64,000 bases of DNA, from positions 17,584,421 through 17,648,420 of the forward strand of contig NC_083572.1 of assembly GCF_027579695.1 (NCBI RefSeq), written 5' to 3'. Origin of the DNA: Neoarius graeffei. Taxonomy: Eukaryota > Chordata > Actinopteri > Siluriformes > Ariidae. A model generated the notes under the pieces. That model did not search any database and had not been told where the DNA came from. It saw nothing but the letters and a program-made list of their open reading frames with translations. Position 1 is the stretch's first letter. Every line of letters begins with the position of its first letter. Shown in pieces: positions 56,265 through 64,000 of this stretch. The position numbers and the translations under genes are program-made.

Positions 56265-56685
56265 ATTATATGGATATGAGCATTTTACTGGGAAATACAC
56301 CACTTGTATTTTTCATATGAGTTACAGCCGGGACATGGTGAACAAAAACTGTGACCTAAATCTCTATGTGACTCGTGATGAAATCGATGAGTTGTTTTGA
56401 TAAATTTGGGTACTTTTTGTTTGTGAATGTGTCTATATAATAAAAAGAACATCACACGTTGGCTTGAAGATATGAAGTTTATCTTCTCGTGTTGAAAATC
56501 TCGTATTTTTCATACAAGATGCATCGCAGATCTGAGTGACATAATTAAATAATATTGGCTGGCTTTGAGTGATCTGTCAGATATATTCCATTCAGCTAGC
56601 ATGATACTGCATGAGTCGAAGATGAGTTCAATATCATGCTAGCTAAATGGAATATATCTGATAGACCATAAAAAAACATTATTAT
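56265..56685. repeat. Second copy of the aanat-intron foldback repeat
   Basis: Matches 13868-14300 in order, including GATATGAAGTTTATC, GGCTGGCTTT and the hairpin around CTAGCATGATA. It is cut at 56686 by the array start. Confidence 0.88.
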
Positions 56686-56688
56686 TAG

Positions 56689-56797
56689 GGCCCGAGCCCT
56701 ATGGGCGAAGGCCCTATTGTTCTTGTAAGAGTTCACTATTATTAGGGCCCGAGCCCTATGGGCGAAGGCCCTATTGTTCTTGTAAGAGTTCACTATT
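56689..56797. repeat. Duplicated hairpin head of the array
   Basis: A 55-bp block with AGGGCCCGAGCCCTATGGGC and GAAGGCCCTATTG occurs twice in tandem and again at 61588-61640. GGGCC/GGCCC and GCCC/GGGC pair around TAT as a hairpin. Confidence 0.85.
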
Positions 56798-56800
56798 ATT

Positions 56801-56880
56801 ATTCTTCTTCCGTCTTCTTCTTCTTCTTCTTCTTCTTCTTCTTCCGTCTTCTTCTTCTTCTTCTTCTTCTTTATTTTTCT
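56801..56880. repeat. (CTT)n polypyrimidine tract
   Basis: CTTCTTC iterations interrupted by CCGT. Similar tracts precede the other A units at 58860-58918, 61645-61712 and 63703-63762, with different lengths. Confidence 0.95.
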
Positions 56881-58754
56881 CCGCTGTTGGGCCATTTTCG
56901 GGGCGCTTGCCATGGGCGAAAACGCACGAAATTTGGCACCAGTTCCGAGAATTGCCACCGCTACTCAGAACCAGAAGCCCAAACTTGGCCGGGGCTCCGG
57001 GCCTCTATAGCGCCCCCTAAGTCGTTGTGATTTTGGCCTCCCGCATTAAGGTGCCTGGGTGCCATGTAGTTTGTCGTAGTGGCATGCCATTTGGTACGCA
57101 TATGTATCTCACTAAGCCGGACAAAAATGTAATGCCAATGCATTAGCCACGCCCAACAGGAAGTGAGGTAATTTCACTTTTGTGCGAAATGCATGGCCAC
57201 GAAGACGGCGCAACTCCTCCTAGACCGTTCATAGGAATGTCACCAAAATTGATACACATCATCTACAGACATGGCTGACAAAAGTTACTAAATACGTTTC
57301 ACGTAGGATAAACCGTTCAGAAGTTATACGTCAATCAATTTTCGCTGCAAAATTTTACATGCTTAAAAATTCATAACAAATCTTCTGATTGCTCAAAACT
57401 TCTCATACTTCACACGCAAATCACTCATTGGGCTTCTGACATGTTACCCAATTTCTGTGATATTTCGCCACTGGGGGCGCTATTTTTGGGCAAAAATTCC
57501 AAACTTTCCTCAAATTTGGTCAAACTTCACGGCCACCCTCTTACTACCTCCCATGTCATGTATACCACATTTTGGAAATTTTCGTCCATGGGGGGCGCTG
57601 TTTCTGGCCGACGCAATTGCTCCAAAACGGGTTTTTTGTTAATAATTCCATAATGCTTTTCCTTCACACCACTACCTTGTGATAGTACGTTGCTGTTGTA
57701 GACACTTATTTTTCCAACTCATAATCGCTCATGTACAGCATAGCGCCACCTACTGACATGGGAAAAACCAAAAAATTTATTCTTCAAAAATCTATATCTC
57801 ATCTTCTATTTACTCAATTGTCATCAAACTTCACACTCTTCATAGCTCACCTGACATCTACACCAAATTTTGTGCACTTTCGCCCCTGGGGGTGCTGGTT
57901 ATGGCAAAAATGATATTGCAGCTTCTGATCTGTCAAACTTGCCAAGCAAACTCTTTACAAGACCCTTATTGGGGCGCTTGCCATGGTCGACAACGCACGA
58001 AATTTGGCTCCTTTTTCTTAGACTGCCACCGCTACTGAGAACCAGAAGCCCAGATCCAGGCGGGCCTCAGGGCCTCTATAGCGCCCCCTAACTCGTTGTG
58101 ATTTTGGACTCCCGCATTAAGGTGCCTGGTTGCCATGTAGTTTGTAGTAGTGGCATGCCATTTGGTACGCATATGTATCTCACTAAGCCGGACAAAAATG
58201 TAATGCCAATGCATTAGCCACGCCCAACAGGAAGTGAGGTAATTTCACTTTTGTGCGAAATGCATGGCCACGAACACGGCGCAACTCCTCCTAGACCGTT
58301 CATAGGAATGTCACCATAATTGATACACATGATCTACAGACATGGCTGACAAAAGTTTCTAAATACGTTTCACGTAGCATAAACCGTTCAGAAGTTATAC
58401 GTCAATCAATTTTCACTGCAAAATTTTACATGCTTAAAAATTCATAACAAATCTTCTAATTGCTCAGAACTGCTCATACTTCACACGCAAATCACTCATT
58501 GGGCTTCTGACATGTTACCCAATTTCTGTGATATTTCGCCACTGGGGGCGCTATTTTTGGGCAAAAAATCCAATCTTTCCTCAGATTTGGTCAAACTTCA
58601 CGGCCACCCTCTTACTACCTCCCATGTCATGTATACCACATTTTGGGAATTTTCGTCCATGGGGGGCGCTGTTTTTGGCCGACGCAATTGCTCCAACACG
58701 GGTTTTTGGTAAATAATTCCATAATGCTTTTCCTTCACACCACTGCCTTGTGGT

Positions 58755-58860
58755 GATGTCTCTTGCCGAAGAAGCTGTGGAGGGTATTTCGCGGGGACGC
58801 ATGCCCCCGCCCCCCTTGGCCGCTGGCGCGAGGGCCCGTCGAGGCCGCTTGCGGCTTTAA
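58755..58860. repeat. GC-rich module of the array
   Basis: TCTCTTGCCGAAGAAGCTGT to GAGGCCGCTTGCGGCTTTAA. Also at about 61480-61587 and 63593-63700, always just before a CTT tract or the hairpin head. Contains CGCGGGGACGCATGCCCCCG, a near-palindrome. Confidence 0.88.
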
Positions 58861-61800
58861 TTCTTCTTCTTCCGTCTTCTTCTTCTTCTTCTTCCGTCTT
58901 CTTCTTCTTCTTTATTTTTCTCCGCTGTTGGGCCATTTTCGGGGCGCTTGCCATGGGCGAAAACGCACGAAATTTGGCTCCAGTTCCGAGAATTGGCACC
59001 GCTACTCAGAACCAGAAGCCCAAAATTGGCCGGGGCTCAGGGCCTCCATAGCGCCCCCTAAGTCGTTGTGATTTTGGCCTCCCGCATTAAGGTGCCTGGG
59101 TGCCATGTAGTTTGTAGTCGTGGCATGCCATTTGGTACGCATATGTATCTCACTAAGCCGGACAAAAATGTAATGCCAATGCATTAGCCACGCCCAACAG
59201 GAAGTGAGGTAATTTCACTTTTGTGCGAAATGCATGGCCACGAAGACGGCGCAACTCCTCCTAGACCGTTCTTAGGAATGTCACCAAAATTGATACACAT
59301 CATCTACAGACATGGCTGACAAAAGTTACTAAATACGTTTCACGTAGGATAAACCGTTGAGAAGTTATGCGTCAATCAATTTTCGCTGCAAAATTTTACA
59401 TGCTTAAAAATTCATAACAAATCTTGTGATTGCTCAAAACTGCTCATACGTCACACGCAAATCACTCATTGGGCTTCTGACATGTTACCCAATTTCTGTG
59501 ATATTTCGCCACTGGGGGCGCTATTTTTGGGCAAAAATTCCAATCTTTGCTCAAATTTGGTCAAACTTCACGGCCACCCTCTTACTACCTCCCATGTCAT
59601 GTATACCACATTTTGGGAATTTTCGTCCATGGGGGGGTGCTGTTTTTGGCCGACGCAATTGCTCCAAAACGGGTTTTTGGTAAATAATTCCATTATGCTT
59701 TTCCTTCACACCACTACCTTGTGATAGTACGTTGCTGTTGTAGACACGTATTTTTCCAACTCATAATCGCTCATGTACAGCATAGCGCCACCTACTGACA
59801 TGGGAAAAACCAAAAAATTTATTCTTCAAAAATCTATATCTCATCTTCTATTTACTCAATTGTCATCAAACTTCATTCGCAACCTCTTCATAGCTCACCT
59901 GACATATGCACCAAATTTTGTGCACTTTCGCCACTGGGGGCGCTATTTTTGGGCAAAAAATCCAATCTTTCCTCAAATTTGGTCACACTTCACGGCCACC
60001 CTCTTACTACCTCCCCTGTCATGTATACCACATTTTGGGAATTTTCGTCCATGGGGGGCGCTGTCTTTGGCCGACGCAATTGCTCCAAAACGGGTTTTTG
60101 GTAAATAATTCCATAATGCTTTTCCTTCACACCACTACCTTGTGATAGTACGTTGCTGTTGTAGACACTTATTTTTCCAACTCATAATCGCTCATGTACA
60201 GCATAGCGCCACCTACTGACATGGGAAAAACCAAAAAATTTATTCTTCAAAAATCTATGTCTCATCTTCTATTTACTCAATTGTCATCAAACTTCATACG
60301 CAAACTCTTCATAGCTCACCTGACATATACGCCAAATTTTGTGCACTTTCGCCCCTGGGGGTGCTGGTTATGGCAAAAATGATATTGCAGCTTCTGATTT
60401 GTCAAACTTGGCAAGCAGACTCTTTACAAGACCCTTATTGGGGCGCTTGCCATGGTCGACAACGCTCGAAATTTTGCCACTTTTTCTTAGACTGCCACCG
60501 CTACTGAGAACCAGAAGCCCAGATCCAGGCGGGCCTCAGGGCCTCTATAGCGCCCCCTAACGTGTTGTGATTTTTGCCTCTCGCATTAAGGTGCCTGGTT
60601 GCCATGTAGTTTGTAGTAGTGGCATGCCCTTTGGTACGCATATGTATCTCACTAAGCCGGACAAAAATGTAATGCCAATGCATTAGCCACGCCCAACAGG
60701 AAGTGAGGTAATTTCACTTTTGTGCGAAATGCATGGCCACGAAGACGGCGCAACTCCTCCTAGACCGTTCATGGGATCGTCACCAAAATTGATACACATC
60801 ATCTACAGACATGGCTGACAAAATTTGCTAAAGACGTTTCACGTAGGATCAACCGTTCAGAAGTTATACGTCAATCAATTTTCAATGCAGAATTTTACAT
60901 GCTTAAAAATTCATAACAAATCTTCTAATTGCTCAAAACTGCTCATACTTCACACCCAAATCACTCATTGGGCTTCTGACATGTTACCCAATTTCTGTGA
61001 TGTTTCGCCACTGGGGGCGCTATTTTTGGGCAAAAAATCCAATCTTTCCTCAAATTTGGTCAAACTTCACGGCCACCCTCTTACTACCTCCCATGTCACG
61101 TATACCACATTTTGGGAATTTTCGTCCATGGGGGGCGCTGTTTTTGGCTGACGCAATTGCTCCAAAACGGGTTTTTGGTTAATAATTCCATAATGCTTTT
61201 CCTTCACACCACTACCTTCTGATAGTACGTTGCTGTTGTAGACACTTCTTTTTCCATCTCATAATCGCTCATGTACAGCATAGCGCCACCTACTGACATG
61301 GGAAAAACCAAAAAATTTATTCTTCAAAAATCTATATCTCATCTTCTATTTACTCAATTGTCATCAAACTTCATACGCAAACTCTTCATAGCTCACCTGA
61401 CATATACGCTAAATTTTGTGCACTTTCGCCCCTGGTGTTGCCATGTGTCCAATTCTGTGCTTTGTTGCCGTTGTGGGAGTAATGTCTCTTGCCGAAGAAG
61501 CTGTGGAAGGTTTTTCGCGGGGACGCATGCCCCCGCCCCCCTTGACCGCTGGCGCGAGGGCCCGTCGAGGCCGCTTGCGGCTTTAATTAGGGCCCGAGCC
61601 CTATGGGCGAAGGCCCTATTGTTCTTGTAAGAGTTCACTATTATTATTCTTCTTCCGTCTTCTTCTCTTCTTCTTCTTCTTCTTCCGTCTTCTTCTTCTT
61701 CTTCTTTATTTTTCTCCGCTGTTGGGCCATTTTCGGGGCGCTTGCCATGGGTGAAAACGCACGAAATTTGGCACCAGTTCCGAGAATTGCCACCGCTACT

Positions 61801-64000
61801 CAGAACCAGAAGCCCAAACTTGGCCGGGGGTCCGGGCCTCTATAGCGCCCCCTAAGTCGTTGTGATTTTGGCCTCCCGCATTAAGGTGCCTGGGTGCCAT
61901 GTAGTTTGTAGTAGTGGCATGCCATTTGGTACGCATATGTATCTCACTAAGCCGGACAAAAATGTAATGCCAATGCATTAGCCACGCCCAACAGGAAGTG
62001 AGGTAATTTCACTTTTGTGCGAAATGCATGGCCACGAAGACGGCGCAACTCCTCCTAGACCGTTCATAGGAATGTCACCAAAATTGATACACATCATCTA
62101 CAGACATGGCTGACAAAAGTTACTAAATACATTTCACGTAGGATACACCGTTCAGAAGTTATACGTCAACCAATTTTCGATGCAAAATTTTACATGCTTA
62201 AAAATTCATAACATCTTCTGATTGCTCAAAACTGCTCATACTTCACACGCAAATCACTCATTGGGCTTCTGACATGTTACCCAATTTCTGTGATATTTCG
62301 CCACTGGGGGCGCTATTTTTGGGCAAAAATTCCAATCTTTCCTCATATTTGGTCAAACTTCACGGCCACCCTCTTACTACCTCCCATGTCATGTATTCCA
62401 CATTTTGGAAATTTTCGTCCATGGGGGGCACTGTTTTTGGCCGACGCAATTGCTCCAAAACGGGTTTTTGGTAAATAATTCCATAATGCTTTTCCTTCAC
62501 ACCACTACCTTGTGATAGTACGTTGCTGTTGTAGACACTTATTTTTCCCACTCATAATCGCTCATGTACAGCATAGCGCCACCTACTGACATGGGAAAAA
62601 CCAAAAAAATTATTCTTCAAAAATCTATATCTCATCTTCTATTTACTCAATTGTCATCAAACTTCATACGCAAACTCTTCATAGCTCACCTGACATCTAC
62701 ACGAAATTTTGTGCACTTTCGCCCCTGGGGGTGCTGGTTATGGCAAAAATGATATTGCAGCTTCTGATCTGTCAAACTTGCCAAGCAAACTCTTTACAAG
62801 ACCCTTATTGGGGCGCTTACCATGGTCTACAACGCTCGAAATTTGGCTCCTTTTTCTTAGACTGCCACCGCTACTGAGAACCAGAAGCCCAGATCCAGGC
62901 GGGCCTCAGGGCCTCTATAGCGCCCCCTAACTCGTTGTGATTTTGGCCTCCCGCTTTAAGGTGCCTGGTTGCCATGTAGTTTGTAGTAGTGGCATGCCAT
63001 TTGGTACGCATATGTATCTCACTAAGCCGGACAAAAATGTAATGCCAATGCATTAGCCACGCCTAACAGGAAGTGAGGTAATTTCACTTTTGTGCGAAAT
63101 GCATGGCCACGAACACGGCGCAACTCCTCCTAGACCGTTCATAGGAATGTCACCAAAATTGATACACATGATCTACAGACATGGCTGACAAAAGTTTCTA
63201 AATACGTTTCACGTAGCATAAACCGTTCAGAAGTTATACGTCAATCAATTTTCACTGCAAAATTTTACATGCTTAAAAATTCATAACAAATCTTCTAATT
63301 GCTCAAAACTGCTCATACTTCACACGCAAATCACTCATTGGGCTTCTGACATGTTAACCAATTTCTGTGATATTTCGCCACTGGGGGCGCTATTTTTGGG
63401 CAAAAAATCCAATCTTTCCTCAAATTTGGTCAAACTTCACGGCCACCCTCTTACTACCTCCCATGTCATGTATACCACATTTTGGGAATTTTCGTCCATG
63501 GGGGGCGCTGTTTTTGGCCGACGCAATTGCTCCAACACGGGTTTTTGGTAAATTATTCCATAATGCTTTTCCTTCACACCACTACCTTGTGGTAATGTCT
63601 CTTGCCGAAGAAGCTGTGGAAGGTATTTCGCGGGGACGCATGCCCCCGCCCCCCTTGGCCGCTGGCGCGAGGGCCTGTCGAGGCCGCTTGCGGCTTTAAT
63701 TATTCTTCTTCCGTCTTCTTCTTCTTCTTCTTCTTCCGTCTTCTTCTTCTTCTTTATTTTTCTCCGCTGTTGGGCCATTTTCGGGGCGCTTGCCATGGGC
63801 GAAAACGCACGAAATTTGGCACCAGTTCCGAGAATTGCCACCGCTACTCAGAACCAGAAGCCCAAACTTGGCCGGGGCTCCGGGCCTCTATAGCGCCCCC
63901 TAAGTCGTTGTGATTTTGGCCTCCCGCATTAAGGTGCCTGGGTGCCATGTAGTTTGTAGTAGTGGCATGCCATTTGGTATGCATATGTATCTCACTAAGC

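Larger units (their letters stand above)
56686..64000 (+). repeat. Higher-order tandem repeat array of A/B units, open at window end
   Basis: The anchor GGGGCGCTTGCCATGG (or a close variant) recurs at 56900, 57971, 58941, 60440, 61735, 62810 and 63783. Units alternate: A (after a CTT tract, context CATGGGCGAAAACGC) and B (after ACCCTTATT, context CATGGTC(G/T)ACAACGC). A+B pairs span 2041-2048 bp; the middle pair is longer because of a 420-bp duplication (59490-59905 / 59906-60330) and extra sequence near 61430-61650. Shared inner blocks include TATAGCGCCCCCTAA, GGCATGCCATTTGG and CACTGGGGGCGCTATTTTTG. No convincing coding. Confidence 0.93.

Noticed and set aside
56961-63053. A 60-residue minus-strand frame (starting MHWHYIFVRL) repeated in every array unit
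   Set aside because: Its apparent conservation is explained by recent amplification of the whole unit; it has no recognised domain, no start context, and neighbouring non-coding parts are equally conserved.

Overview
This is vertebrate nuclear DNA, almost certainly from a teleost fish. Evidence: spliced genes with GT-AG introns; a Rex3 retrotransposon (two conserved Rex3 RT segments are readable at about 31586 and 32035); many Tc1-family transposons with TA target sites; at least a dozen copies of a fish-type tRNA-derived SINE; no bacterial operon features. The order of fish cannot be fixed from the sequence alone.

Only three protein-coding genes are supported. (1) The last coding exon of an inactive rhomboid (iRhom, best match rhbdf2), plus strand, 8194-8613. 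(2) A complete three-exon aanat gene (serotonin N-acetyltransferase, the timing enzyme of melatonin synthesis), minus strand, 20587 down to 13407, 199 residues. rhbdf2 and aanat converge tail to tail, as RHBDF2 and AANAT do in human. (3) A complete four-exon mitochondrial ADP/ATP carrier of the slc25a4/5/6 type, plus strand, 41234-55297, 298 residues. Exon 1 carries three non-conservative changes at normally invariant positions, including loss of the substrate-contact lysine.

Most of the rest is mobile DNA, often nested. From left to right: a short tandem-repeat element; a hAT-type composite; a DNA transposon resembling ISL2EU with an L2-like LINE inside it (1.7-4.8 kb); SINE and MITE debris around rhbdf2; foldback and Harbinger-type elements in aanat intron 2; a Tc1 foldback and a MITE with a 30-bp flanking duplication in aanat intron 1; a DNA element upstream of aanat holding about ten tandem units, each with an AGGTCA-A-AGGTCA (DR1) motif; a mariner-type element containing a hAT element with a perfect 8-bp target duplication; a Tc1 with a SINE in it; a nearly full Rex3 (30.7-34.0 kb); LINE debris; a Tc1 copy with only two stop codons; and a 1.4-kb trinucleotide-repeat tract ending just before the carrier gene promoter. 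The carrier introns hold an intact Tc1 transposase gene, a second ISL2EU-like element, a mariner fragment and a Tc1 foldback.

From 56.7 kb to the window end lies a higher-order repeat array of about 2.05 kb dimers (A and B units) that runs off the edge. The three genes have unrelated jobs: iRhom traffics ADAM17 in the secretory pathway, AANAT sets cytosolic melatonin output, and the carrier exchanges ATP for ADP across the mitochondrial inner membrane. I see no operon-like or defence system. The most notable signals are the altered carrier exon, the DR1 array beside aanat, two Tc1 foldbacks with similar architecture, and the terminal array.
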